Source: Membranipora membranacea
Taxonomy: Eukaryota > Bryozoa > Gymnolaemata > Cheilostomatida > Membraniporidae
Assembly: GCA_914767715.1 (NCBI GenBank)
Contig: OU612071.1
Span: 2,232,001-2,296,000 of the forward strand
Length of the DNA stretch: 64,000 bases
Direction: 5' to 3'
Shown here one piece after another: positions 46,501-57,683 of the stretch (position 1 is its first letter; every line of letters starts with the position of its first letter). The translations under genes and the position numbers were made by a program. The notes beneath the pieces were generated by a model, which searched no databases, was not told the origin of the DNA, and saw nothing but the letters and a program-made list of their open reading frames with translations.

Positions 46501-48101
46501 GTTCAAACCATCATCATCGATTTTGAGAAAGGTACACAATTAAATTGTTCGTGAAAGAATATCATAACACACCTGACTGAGCTGTAAATCTTCTCATTTG
46601 TCTGTTTAGGGATCTGGACTGCTGCTTCAGCAGCGTTTCAAGGAGTACATATAGTCGGATGTAAAATTTGAAATACAAACTGTAAATTTTAATTCACAAG
46701 ATGTCAATAATGAAGCCTCGTTTTGGGGTTTGTTAATTGAGGGCAACTTCTTCATTTTTTCTTGGTACATATACGCTTTTATTGGCAATCTACAATCATC
46801 TTTATGAATGTTTTTCACGCAGTGATAGAACAATTAACATGGTAGTGTTTTGCAATGTTGTGTTTGTTCTGTGTAGAATTTCCTTGACCAATCCTCCGAT
46901 TTGTATCAAACAAAAGACATTTATTGCCTTGTGCACAGTCGTATCATAAAAAATCTTCTCATTTGTCTGTTTAGGGATCTGGACTGCTGCTTCAGCAGCG
47001 TTTCAAGGAGTACATATAGTCGGATGTAATTTCCATTTCCAGAAATGCATCTGGCGCAGGGTGCAAAAGCTTGGTAAGAAGTCAACGTTATGCATAAATA
47101 ACTATGACTATGACTAATAATAATATTATGATTATAAATATGCAATAAACCGATATATTAATAATATATTAAATATCGAATTTTAACTTCTTATGAAGTT
47201 ATTTAGTCATAATTGAGAAAGCACAAAAAGTCATCGCCGAGTTTCTCTACAAGGTTAGTAACCACGAAAAAAGAAAAACTTTATACTAGCATAACTTCTC
47301 ACATCAGCTCAACCTCAAAAACTTGATAGTGCATGGTTAATGTTACAGGTCTCGCATCAGGCTATCGCCATCACCACAACACTCGTCGTGTTTGTGGGTT
47401 TCTGTGGGGGCTCTCCTACCTACCAGTCCACTTGATTCAGGAAGCTTATCGCTATGTGGTCGCGGAGAACAACGAGCCTCACTTTAGGCAGTTGTTTGAG
47501 TATTTTGAGATTACATGGCTCAATGGAAGATTTGAGCCAAAATTCTGGAGTGTGTATCGACAGGCGATAAGGACAAATAACTCTCTGGAAGGTAACTGTC
47601 ATTCAATTTCACAATTCGTTTAAGGTTGTTCATATTTGAACAAAAACCTTGTAAAGCAATCTTCACTTGATCAGAAAGGTTCATCACTCAGTATGCAATG
47701 AGCAACAACCAACATTTTGTTTCTGTGTTACAAAAATCTATGCTTTAAATCATAAAGTTAAAGCTATAGTAGCGCCTTTTGGTATATGACATATTGCTTA
47801 GGTAGTAGAAGAATTGCTAATAGCATGACAATGAAAATTTACTTGAATGAAGCTCATCGGTACAACTGAATTCATAGGCTATCTAAAATATTGCTACAAG
47901 TCCTATTGGAGGTATCTGGTTAATCAAGAGACAGTGCTCTTGATTAGCCCAAGACATCCAATATGATACCAAATATTGGGAGGCGTTACTATAGCTTGAA
48001 AGTAAATAATAATCACAGGCTTCTTTAAAACCGGAGCTATGTGTGCCTATTGAATAATATTGTTTCCGTTTTCAGGCTGGCATAACAAGTTTAATCGCCA
48101 G
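40599..48101 (+). CDS. FLYWCH zinc finger + MULE transposase, many exons (possibly domesticated or part of a USP fusion)
   Basis: A Ser/Thr/Gln-rich coding stretch runs 40599-41390, with one in-frame TAA at 40836. In-phase exons follow: 42083-42144, 42323-42455, 42593-42642, 42859-42951, 43171-43248, 43449-43503, 44147-44276, 44441-44596 and 44736-44921. 44147-44596 is a FLYWCH finger (GHRYVKKNRDCE, then VVVSWRCARYGKPTKCKAMV, then GDHNHP). The MULE domain is on exons 45800-45946 (GIDGTFKTVVKPFQQLL), 46465-46531 (VQTIIIDFEKG), 46975-47073 (GVHIVGCNFHFQKCIWRRVQ), 47349-47591 (...RTNNSLEG) and 48076-48101 (GWHNKFNRQ). The presumed catalytic D (DGTFK), D (IDFE) and E (SLEG) are all present. A link exon between 44921 and 45800 is missing from my model: the phases require one, and the usual region before DGTFK was not found. 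MULE transposases move Mutator-type DNA transposons. The high intron number and lack of TIRs argue for a host gene, but this is not proven. Confidence 0.75.
41560..41586. repeat. GC-rich hairpin
   Basis: Near-perfect palindrome centred on GGCGCTTAAGCGCC with CCTCCC/GGGAGG arms, inside the hAT-type element. A second small palindrome, CACGCCGTAGGCGTG, lies just upstream. Confidence 0.85.
41744..41826 (-). other. tRNA-like sequence inside the hAT-type element
   Basis: On the minus strand, GAATAGCTCAGTGTGTAGAG is a good A box/D arm and GTGGGTTCGAATCCCATC is a textbook T arm/B box, with TTATAA where an anticodon loop would be. The extra spacing and unpaired anticodon stem suggest a tRNA-derived relic, not a functional gene. 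Confidence 0.6.
43606..43957. mobile_element. About 350-bp mariner-like MITE containing a tRNA-like segment
   Basis: Left end TACTTTAATACCTCATTTAT, then AAGGC, and right end GCCTTATAGGTGAGGTATAG, then CGGTA, are inverted copies. Each is followed inward by a second AAGGC.CCGGCCTTATAAGTGA-type palindrome. TACCTC.(C/T)TATAAGG ends are seen in Tc1/mariner MITEs. The exact target duplication (TA?) is not resolved. Intronic in the FLYWCH-MULE gene. Confidence 0.65.
43731..43803 (-). other. tRNA-like sequence inside the mariner-like MITE
   Basis: On the minus strand, GCATAGCTCAGTAGACAGAG (A box) and TTGTGGGTTTGGATCTGATC (degenerate B box), followed by GAGGTCAGTTTTTTTT. It matches the 41744-41826 segment in layout and in the GGTCAGTTTTTTTT tail, so the two share an origin. 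Confidence 0.55.
46587..46668 (+). pseudogene. Partial duplicate of a MULE exon
   Basis: About 80 bp, comprising the acceptor TCATTTGTCTGTTTAG and the exon start GGATCTGGACTGCTGCTTCA through GTCGGATGTAA, is repeated almost exactly at 46952-47033. Only the second copy continues into NFHFQKCIWRR and a GTAAG donor, so the first is a dead exon fragment or a decoy acceptor. Confidence 0.85.
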
Positions 48102-48880
48102 GTGAGAGTCGATAAGCCCCCAGGGAGATATAAACCCTCTTAAAGGGGAGGCAATGTTATATATGCCATGCCTTAACGATGACAGTTAATTAGTCTGCTA
48201 ACAGACATCACAGGATGTGATGTCAGATTCTTTTTGTTCTTTTATAATGACCACAATGCAGTGGCTATTTCCTTTCTATGTAAACCATGCTAACAGTAAG
48301 ATGCCTCTGCTAGATGCTCCCAATAAAATATCGTAAAACATCCCCAACACACAAACTTAATACTCGCCTTAATGGGGAGTTAGAAATTCAAACCCCTGCC
48401 ATTACAGCCACTAGGTCGAAGGAAAAACTTTCCCCAAAGAGAGCCAACAACTGTAGAGGGGAGAGGTCAATGTTAACCACAGGTGTTAACCTGTGGAATT
48501 TACACCTACTGGGGGAGGAGAGGGCGGCTCCTTCTGCTTTGCGTGGGAGGTTGGCGTCCTCGCTGTGGGGGTGTGGTTAGCTTCTTGTTGAGTAGCCTTC
48601 GTTTTCATGATAATCGGATGGTCGCCATACTAGTCCTGGACTAATCTGACCATGCCGCTGCCTTATTTTATTTCACTATTTTAGTCCTTTGATTTTAATT
48701 ACAATAAATTGTTGCAAAAACCAAAAAAATGACTGGATGAGGTCATGTTGATGTTCCAGGTAAGAGGGACACGTGCGATTAATTACAGCTTCGCGAAGGA
48801 AAACTGTTTGTTTAGTGGTCTATGTTCCGCCCCTTTTATAGTAAGCGGCTTATAATTACACGCTACAACGCTTCTCGCAG

Positions 48881-49757
48881 CAGATTATACTAGATAAGCC
48901 TGTGCCAGTTATAAAGCAGTTATCAACAGGTGCAAAATCAATCAAATACCTAGCCCGGATTATGTTATATCTGGTCATGCTTAAAACTAAACATCCCCTA
49001 TATTTTGAAACACAGGATGGTACAGGAAATATTGAACAATTTGTACAGATGGTAATGGGACTGGCGCTACTTCCACCTGAGGGAGTGGTTCCAGCACTAG
49101 GTTGGCTAAGAGAAATGGCAAAGTCAGCCCCTGCCGAAGAATTGTTGTTGTATTATGAATATGTTTGGAGATGGAAGCCAACAGAGGTTTCAGTAAAGAT
49201 ACGTGCCAATAATGACTTGGAAGGTAGGGAAAATCCAAGGATCATCAAAGGGCATGCAACGCATGTTTACAATGCTTGTTGCGTATTTATCCACAATGTT
49301 TTTTATGTCTTTCCAAAAAAATGATTCGAGTTGTTTATTTTCTTACTGAACACATTTCAGATCAACACAATAATAGTAATTAGCATCTTTTCTAACAATG
49401 CTGAAGTAATTGAGGACCTGACAATCTGCCTGTGTGTTGGTATTACTAATTTTGTGATTCACTGCCAATCTTCATATTGCCATTTGGTTGTATTATCCCT
49501 CCACAGGCTACCACAAACGGCTGAATGACCTAACCAAAGCAAAAGCAATCACATGGAAGCTTATGGCAAGGCTTGCTTTAGAGGCAAAGGAGGTCATGAA
49601 ACAGGTGCAGCTGGTGAAGGTGGGAGAGGCCACCAGGATAAGGAATAAACGTTTTCTGAAAATAAATAGGTCAATTTTATCAGCCTTTGATAAATTTAAT
49701 CGTACGAAAAACCTCAAAGACCTACTAGGGTTCATTGCAATCAGGCTGATGAGATAG
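48881..49757 (+). CDS. Second, diverged MULE transposase C-terminus (two exons)
   Basis: Exon 48881-49223 reads QIILDKPVPVIKQLSTGAKS, then MVMGLALLPPEGVVPALGWL, LLLYYEYVWRW and IRANNDLEG. It is followed in phase by 49507-49757, GYHKRLNDLTKAKAITWKLM to IAIRLMR and TAG. The pattern (F...M.GLA.LPP, then W, then NN.LEG.H.R.N) is that of the end of MULE transposases, and the intron after LEG has the same position and phase as in the first copy (47591). It differs strongly in sequence from 47349-48101, so it comes from another MULE subfamily or an old duplication. Splicing 48101 to 48881 would be in phase, so it could also be the true 3' end of the upstream gene. Confidence 0.65.
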
Positions 49758-50694
49758 GCATATCTGCAATTGCGATAGAAGAAGCGGAATATGATTAGTG
49801 AAACCTCACTGCATGTTACACTGGTGTAAACTACATCGAGAAATGTACTATGAAAACAAACAAATTATATGCGCGTAAGTTAAACATCCTTGCATTTACA
49901 TAGTATTTTATTGTCCTAAGCCATGTCAACTGTTACATTTATTTCTATAAGGTTACAGTTTACTTGGCTTTGTTGACTTGTTGTTTTACAGAGCTTTCAG
50001 GACTGGAAGAACTCGAAAGTAAAAATTTTGTTTAAAATCAAAATTTAAAAATCAAGTGTTTTCCCAAAAAACATAAGTCTGTTGATGTTACTTGTTTTAT
50101 ATATGCTTTGTGACTTGGAGAGCTCAAAAATCATACTTGGCTGCTTTTTTGAAAAATTTGAAAACTTGAGTTTTAAAAACTTTTTCCCAAAATCTTAAGT
50201 TTTTTCCCTAAAACTTAAATTTGTTGACTTAATTCGTTTTTAAGAGGTTTTGGGACTTGGAGAACTCAAAAATCATGCTGGGCCGTTTTTTTTTAAAGTT
50301 TTAAATCTTAAGTTTTTTCCCAAAAACTTAAGTTTTTTTTCCCAAAACTTAAGGTTTTTTCCCTAAAACTTAAATTTGTTGACTTAACTCGTTTTTTAGA
50401 GGTTTTGGGACTTTGAGAACTCATAAATCATGCAGGGCCGTTTTTCACCGCGGGCCGTTTTGGGCCGCGGGCCGTTTTGGGCTGCAGGCCGTTTTGGGCG
50501 TTTTCCATCAAAGATTGTAAAGAATCCCTAGATTCATTCATATTGAAACAGTGAAGGTTTGAGAAAAGGATACTGATCGCATCACAATACCAAATGAGTG
50601 AAAATTCACTGTTTGAGTGGGCAGATTGCCTCACAGGTAAAGCTACAGGTCAAAACAGATCTTGAATCATTACCTGCCCTACCGTCTGATTGGT
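49758..50694. repeat. Complex tandem repeats, about 170-bp unit plus 16-bp GC-rich unit
   Basis: From about 50100 to 50440, blocks containing GACTTGGAGA(A/G)CTCAAAAATC, then TTAAGTTTTTTCCC and TAAATTTGTTGACTTAA, repeat. 50440-50505 is four copies of GGGCCGTTTTGGGC-type units with CGCG or CTGCA between. No gene. Confidence 0.75.
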
Positions 50695-53368
50695 TGTGGT
50701 GGATAGCTGGACATTTAAAATTTTATTTATTATTATTATTAGTTCTTCCCATCTCATCATTATTAGTAAATTTTCTAATTTTAACTCATACAAGCCATCT
50801 ATGTAATTTTACATTGAAAATTTCCACAGTTAGTACCAATGGTTGGTATCACATGACCTACTATGCTTTTTTAACTAAACACAGTGGAATAAGTTCCTCC
50901 CAGTTAGTATTTTGCAGCTGAAGAACAAATAAGGTAATGATCGTCCAAATCCCTCCCCCCCCCTCGATTTGTCTTGCAAGATAAATAGGGTTACTACATT
51001 GTCTATATCCCTTCCCTTCCCTGTCATTTGTCTGGCCAGATAAATAAGGCTACCATCTTTGTCCATAGCTCCACCCCCCCCCCCCCCAAGGCCAGCCCCG
51101 AAGTCAGGCAGTGATATTTCCAGATGAGATAGAGTCGGCGTACTTGTTACCTTTCCCTCAGATAGAGTCGGCATACTCGGTATATTCACAGGCAGACAGA
51201 GTCGGCATACTTGATACATTTCCACTTAGATAGAGTTGGCGTAATCGTGTTAGAGAGTCGGCGTACTCAGCATAAATAGGCAAGGTACGTGGTTGCAGTG
51301 GTGCGTATCGCCGCCTTAGGGTAACCCCCCCCCTAAAAACCTCTACAATGGTGGCAGCAGAGGGATCTGCTGGGGACATGCGCAGTCTGACAAAACAGTC
51401 TACATGGCAACTGTGTTAAAGGTAGGGGAGGGTGCCAGCAGGGCGCAAGGGTCAACAAGGCCGTCAACAGACTCGTTGCTCTTCAGGGTGAGACACTTAT
51501 TGATAATCTCTATAGAAGCAACTGGTACAAAGCCCCATGTACCATGTCCAAACGAGCTTTTCTCTTACAACTACACTCCATGCTGGAAGGGAGGGCTGCC
51601 GAAATTGGAAGAGGATCAATCGGTGATTTAATCTCTGTTGGACTCGTGCAATTTGGTCTTACGCTGCAATGTGCCCAGATTAAGTATATGAGAAGTGGAA
51701 GATCAAAGCCCACCCTCTGTTCCAAAAATTACAGAAAGAAGCTGAGAGCAAGTCATAGTAGCACTCAAAAGCATTCACACTACAGAACCTGCCCTAGTCA
51801 GCCCATCCCCTCTATCACTAGCCGGCGGAACCCCACTATCCCTGTTCAGCCATCCCTCCCTCCCCAAATGTAAGAATCTAATAGTCCAAGCCCAACCCCC
51901 CCGAATGAAATAAGACTCCTCAGGCTAGTTCGCTTCATAAACACGATGAGCTTATGCTGGAAGGGAGACTTCACAGCTCCACTATATTCACTGAATTTGC
52001 ACACAGATGAATGAAGGAAGTCAGACCAGAAATGCCATTCTCTACACACGCCCGCCCCAAAGAAATCCTGGTCTAGTGAGATGTACAAATTGACTCATAT
52101 AACCGTTACCATTAAGACTCAAACTCTTATGTGGCAACTCCCAACCCATCACCGTTCCAGTCCTTGACCTTAAAATCTTACCAATACCACTGCTTGACCC
52201 AATATAAGTAGGGGCTGTCCAACCCAAACCCCTAATAATGCCCACAATTCCCTCACATGTCCAGCCGTTATACAAATAAGCCTGTGGAGTTTGCCAAAGC
52301 TCAATTGATTAGCTCAAAGACGCCAACCTCCTGACCCAATACCAGTAGGCGACGTCCAAATCCAGTCCATCATGCTGCCCACAATCTTCTCACATATCCA
52401 GCCCTTATACAATAAAGCCTACGGAGTTTGCCTAGGCCAAAGTGACAAGTTCCAGGACACTAACAGCCTGATCCAAATATGTAGGCGGTGTCTCCAACCC
52501 CCCATACTGCCCACAAGCCCATACTTGTCCAATCCTAATACAATGAAGCCTGTGGAGTTTGCCAAAGCCTAAGTGACTAGCTCTAGGACACTAAAATACT
52601 GTCCCAATACACTACTGTGTTTAGCCGGAATGAAAATATACAAACACCTCATTACCATACTCCCTGTTACCCAACCTGTCTACAAGAGGCCAAGTTAAAA
52701 TCAGCATTATTGTCCCTGTGAGGCACCAATTCTCTCAATGTGCTCGCCCCCAGTCTCCCTGTCCCATTCATGGCCTTTCTTAAAGCCCCTACCACAACCC
52801 CTACTGCCGATGGCCTGTCCAAAACCCCATACCGCCCGTACCCTCTGATCCACAGACAGCTCTACGGACGTACTAAACGGTAGCGTACAATGGCAGAGGA
52901 CACCTTAAGACAGATAGAAGAACAGTACCAACAGATGCAAGACAGAGACAAAGAAAATAAGAAAAGTTAGAAGGGAGAGTGTGGTGGATTTTCCACCACT
53001 GCTGGACATTTGAAATTTATTTTACATCCTTTCTTATTATTATTAGTTGTCTTCCCATCTCATCATTATTAGTAACTTTTCTAATTTTAACTCATACAAG
53101 CCATCTATGGAATTTTCCATGGCAAATTTCCACGATAGTGTCACATGACCTACAGAGTACTCGTTACCTTCCCCCTCAGATAGAGTCGGCGTACTCGGTA
53201 TATTCACAGGCAGACAGAGTCAGCATATTCGATACAGTTCCACTTAGATAGAGTCTGCGTAATCGTGTTGGAGAGTCAGCGTACTCAGCATAAATAGGCA
53301 ATGTACGTGGTTGCAGTGGAGGGTGTCGTCGCATTAGGGTAACCCCCCCCCCCCTAAAATCCTCTACA
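50695..53368 (+). mobile_element. Non-autonomous LTR retrotransposon
   Basis: The 5' LTR (50695-51347) and 3' LTR (52980-53368) both begin TGTGGTGGAT and end CTCTACA. The 3' LTR lacks about 260 bp of the 5' LTR's central region. Directly after the 5' LTR is TGGTGGCAGCAGAGGGAT, placed like a tRNA primer-binding site. Just before the 3' LTR is a purine tract (AAGTTAGAAGGGAGAG). The flanks share TGGT (50691-50694 and 53369-53372), a likely 4-bp target duplication. The 1.6-kb interior has only short, disconnected frames (for example 51544-51873) and no protease, RT or integrase, so it depends on another element. Confidence 0.8.
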
Positions 53369-53761
53369 TGGTCCCCCCTTTGAATCCATCTGCCAGCCAA
53401 AGATGCAATTTAGTCAATTAATTCAACGATTCGAACCAACAACCGATGTACAAATGGAGGGCGAATGAGTAAAGAGAAACGCAGGGGTCATCAACCTTTG
53501 TTCAATCAATAAAAAGTAGCAAGACAACATGGAACTGGGACTTGAATTTCTAAAAGATCAAAATATATATGCGTTGTCTAGGGAGACACAGCCTATGAAT
53601 CATCAGAAACTTTTTGTATTTATTTCCTGTTACTAGAATATCAGGCCATTGAACAACTTCACAAATGTTGTCAAATGCTTTAGATGGCTACTATCATAAA
53701 TATGACACCGCACTCTCCAAAGAACAGGTGATTGACACCCACTAGTTCTCAAAGACTTCTT

Positions 53762-54417
53762 TGTAGAGGATTTTGATGGGGTTACCCTAAGGCGGCGATA
53801 CCCGCCACTGCAACCACGCACATTGCCTATTTATACTGAGTACGCCGACTCTCTAAAATGAGTACGGCGACTCTATCTGCCTGGAAATATACCGAGTACG
53901 GCGACTCTATCTGCCTGTGAATATACCGAGTACGACGACTCTAACGGAGGGGGGGTGACGAGTACGACGACTCTAACTGAAGGGGAAGGGGTAACGAGTA
54001 CGACGACTCTATCTTAGGGGGGGGGGGTTAACGAGTACGACAATTATGTCTGAGGTGGGGGTAACGAGTACGACAATTATATCTGAGGGGGGGGGTAACC
54101 AGTTCGTCGACTCTAACTGAGGGGGGTGAGCTGCTACAAGTTTAAAAATATGAGGTGTTGCTTCTTAGGCTGCTGGATACTAACTGAAACTTATTCCACT
54201 GGTGTTTGGTTATAAAAGCATAGTGGGTCATGTGATACTATATGTGGAAATTTTCCATAGAAAATTCCACAGATGGCTTGTAATAGTTAAAAACGGTTTA
54301 AACTGGTTAAAATAAGAAAAGTTACTAAAATGATGACATGGGCAGATAACTAGTAATAATAAGAAAGCATGTAAAATGAAGTTTTAAATGTCCAGCTGTG
54401 GTGGAAAATCCCCCACA
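53762..54417 (-). mobile_element. Solo LTR of the same family, opposite orientation
   Basis: It runs from TGTAGAGGATTTTGATGGGG to GGAAAATCCCCCACA, the reverse complement of the LTRs at 50695-51347 and 52980-53368. It contains about seven tandem units of GAGTACGACGACTCTA followed by a G-rich tract and GTAAC, more than in either partner LTR. The target duplication is unclear. Confidence 0.8.
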
Positions 54418-57374
54418 ACTTGACAATCTTTTAATCATCAGTAAAAGATAGTAAAGTACAATATATAATGGTTTGGGCTAAGAATCTAGGAGGCGTCTGA
54501 ATTAGAGATATGAGTATTTGTGAAAGTCATAATGCTTTATCTTTGCCAGACTGGTATTTGGTTTGTGCTCACAATATACTGATATACTGCAACATGAGGT
54601 CATGCTTCACCTGCCAATCTCCGCTGTTTGTCTATCATGTTACAGGCAAAATATTTCATAGGCATCACCACCAGCCTTAGCATAGTCAGAATTCTCCACT
54701 ACATTTTTACACAACACTCTCAGGGCTTGATTCTGCGTAAACGTGTATTTGCCCCTCTTTGTCTGCCATTTCGACAGTATTTGTCAAAGTGTGCTTCTTT
54801 TTATTTCTTTATTTTGGGGATGATTATTACTAGAGATAACATTGATAGCATATTCAGATAAAGGGCATATAGAGTAGGAGAAAGGCAAAAAAAACAAATT
54901 AAAGTGTAGACAAGTGCAGATGTATAATAAAAATCATCAAAGGGACAGTCTGAGGTTATAGAGAAGACAGCCCAATGGTGAAGCTCAAAGGTCAAATACA
55001 AGACACTCCAGCAAGGACGCACCGGATGGATTCCCTCAAAAGCTGTACTAATCGCAGCACCCAGACAGGGAGCCAGGCTCGTGGGCCCACAAAGTCTGAT
55101 ATTCTATCATCACAAACAACAAAAACCACATTCCCAGTTGAAATGACGCTCAATGGTTGAGACACGTGAAACATTCAAAAGATCATCTTGAGCGAGTTTC
55201 ATTGTTGTTATGAGCCGTGGTTTAGTGATGTCCAACAAAATCCATTTAGCAAGGCGATCGCATTGATTGTGGATTTTTGACCTTGAATTCCAACACAAAA
55301 ATTAACATTATAGAATTGGAATAGGAGTCTTTGCCTAACATAACATGATGCACCCTATAATTCCTTCCAGGTTTATCTGTTCCACTTAGAGGAAGTGATC
55401 GGTTGCCTGCACAGCAGATTCCCAGAAAATGATGTAAGAGTTTAAGACACAGCTAAATGTTTTGGTTGCCTGAATCTTATAGCTATCAAAAAAAGGATTT
55501 GAATGTTGCTTCAAATGTATTTTTTTCTTTGCAGTATTTGTTGTCTTATATTATCCAATTCTTTTTATATTATCTATTTTGACCATGTATTCCTTGTATT
55601 CCCATGGGAATGGATGAGGATCAGCGTAATAAATATGAGGTTTTCGTGGAGAGTTGTCTTTTCATGTCATAAGAGAGGACAAATTATGATCAACTTTGGT
55701 GTAGTGCATGATAAAAAAACACAGGGAAGACTGGTTGCTATCTTGCCAAATGAATGCATCTTAAGAACATTAAATTGCATGTTCCGGATTCACAGACAGC
55801 TCAAAAATCAAAGTGCTGCTTTTGACCATCAACATATTTCCGCTGAGAATCTCACGGCCAGCACAGCATATAATGTTTCTGGTTTCATCAATAATTATGT
55901 TGTTTTGTACATTGATGAGCAGTTATTTGGTCCCGATTAGTAAAATGATAAGTGAATGAGATTTGGTGAGCAATGAATTCAATGCAGCCATCTGCTAGTG
56001 CCACACATAGAAAACTGGCTCACAAAATGTCAGCATCGACAGAGTATGGAAGATAATATCCCTGAAAGACAGACTGAGCCATAGATTTCAAAATATTCTG
56101 GTCAGATCCAAACAGCCGTATGCTATATTTACCAAATCCAGTTAGTTCACTGGAGCATTGACCAATGACCTTAGGATGGACTGAACTGATAAGCAGGAAG
56201 TATCTTATCGTATTCCATAAGCAGGTATAAGTTTTCAACCTGAGGTAAAGGGATAATGTTAAATACTACAGAGTACTTTTACCCTCAACTCTTGAAAGTC
56301 AGAAATTGCTGGAAAGGCTGGAAGTCTCTTACTTTTACATCAGCTTGAGAAGCCAAGTCTCCGGCCACTAATTCACAGCAGTTAATTTGTTTAAGTGTCA
56401 GCAGTATGATAACATTCATGCCAACTTGTACGCATAAAGCGTTTATGTGCGCTTATTTGACACTAATTGAGTTTTAAACGCAAAACGCTAGCTGAACGCA
56501 TTTATGGTTTTTAAAACACCTGTTCATCTAATTAGGTGATCAAAAACGCATCTTTAGTGTACTGTGCTTCAGCTTACTTGCATAATCTTGTCATTGTTGA
56601 TAAATAGTCTGAACAAAGAGTAACTCCTTGGTCCAAAGCTCTGGTCTTGCATTCAGAAAACCATTGTGTTGACTTGATGTGGACATTTTACCTGGTCAAG
56701 TCTTGCATGAGTGAACATACAACTTTTCTACAAGGAGAATTAAAAAGTTGCCCACCTCCTTGTTTGGATGGGTTAACCCAGATCTCCTGCCCCAGTTTAA
56801 AGGGCAACCAGGGTTTCAAACAACTTTTCATTGACTGCAAAGTGACCTAAACCGATTAGAACATTGGGAACATGAGTGGGACATAGAGTTCCATCCATCC
56901 AAGTTTCAACAAATAACATTCTCACGCAAACGCCAACCAACACAGATTGCAAGCAGATTTCAAGATAAGCCTAATTAAGCCGTTTTTTCCTGTGCTCTGT
57001 TGGTTAAAAAGTACCTAACTGGAGAGAGGACAATTCCGAGCATAGGCATAAATTCAACCTCCAGTTTGCATTATTTTTACTGCATGAAACTGATTCAGTG
57101 CATTCATTTCACATTCCCATAACCCATTTTACAGTGGATATAACTCGCATGTATGTATCGCAACACCGCCCTTATTGTTTTTGATGCCACTCATAATTAT
57201 TGATGTTGGGCATAGAAGCTCTTCATATCCCTAATCACTGAAGTGGTTTTTGTGTCAGGGATAGTTGTGTAAAAACACTCATCCAATTTTGTTCTCATCA
57301 AAATCTCCTGCCTTTATCACAGGATTGACAGCATTATTGCTCACTGCTTTACTTTAGTTTAGTTTAGTTTAGTT
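54418..57374. other. No supported gene; possible hAT remnant and dispersed repeat
   Basis: 55371-55432 is bounded by a TTCCTTCCAG acceptor and a GTAAGAG donor and reads VYLFHLEEVIGCLHSRFPEN, reminiscent of the C-terminal region of hAT transposases (F.D.....L..RF). This is weak. The 146-codon frame at 55503-55940 is not recognised. 56417-56503 repeats 30981-31067. Confidence 0.35.
56417..56503. repeat. Dispersed repeat matching 30981-31067
   Basis: CCAACTTGTACGCATAAAGC, then GTTTATGTGCGCTTATTTGA and CACTAATTGAGTTTTAAACG, continuing to CGCTAGCTGAA, is almost identical to the sequence just before the 31-kb minisatellite. It contains the small palindromes GCATAAA..TTTATGTGC and CGCAAAACGC. The family is unknown. 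Confidence 0.8.
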
Positions 57375-57471
57375 CAAACGGTGCAAGATGCTGGTAGTAG
57401 CATTTCATTATCAACACTTTCGCCAGTGGCTGATAATGAAATGCTACTACCAGCTATCCCGCCACCGTTTG
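57375..57471. repeat. Long perfect-arm hairpin
   Basis: The 24-bp arms at 57390-57413 (GCTGGTAGTAGCATTTCATT, then ATCA) and 57431-57454 are exact reverse complements around a 17-nt loop. An outer 9-bp pair, CAAACGGTG/CACCGTTTG, extends the stem. An AGTTT/TAGTT tract precedes it. It sits about 200 bp upstream of the LINE at 57684. Confidence 0.9.
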
Positions 57472-57683
57472 AGCGCTTAAAATATTACTGCGTATAAGTA
57501 ATCAGACACCTTCTTATTTTCATGGCACAAAATTGTGTCCCATAATACATCTGATATCAAACCTCTGACCGTTAGTTAGGTTGCGCCGGGGTAGGCTGCA
57601 CCTAAACGGTGCTCTGTGCTTTTAGCTGATTTCTCTGCTCAAATCTTGGACTATAACTCTTATAACATACTAGCGGATAGATC

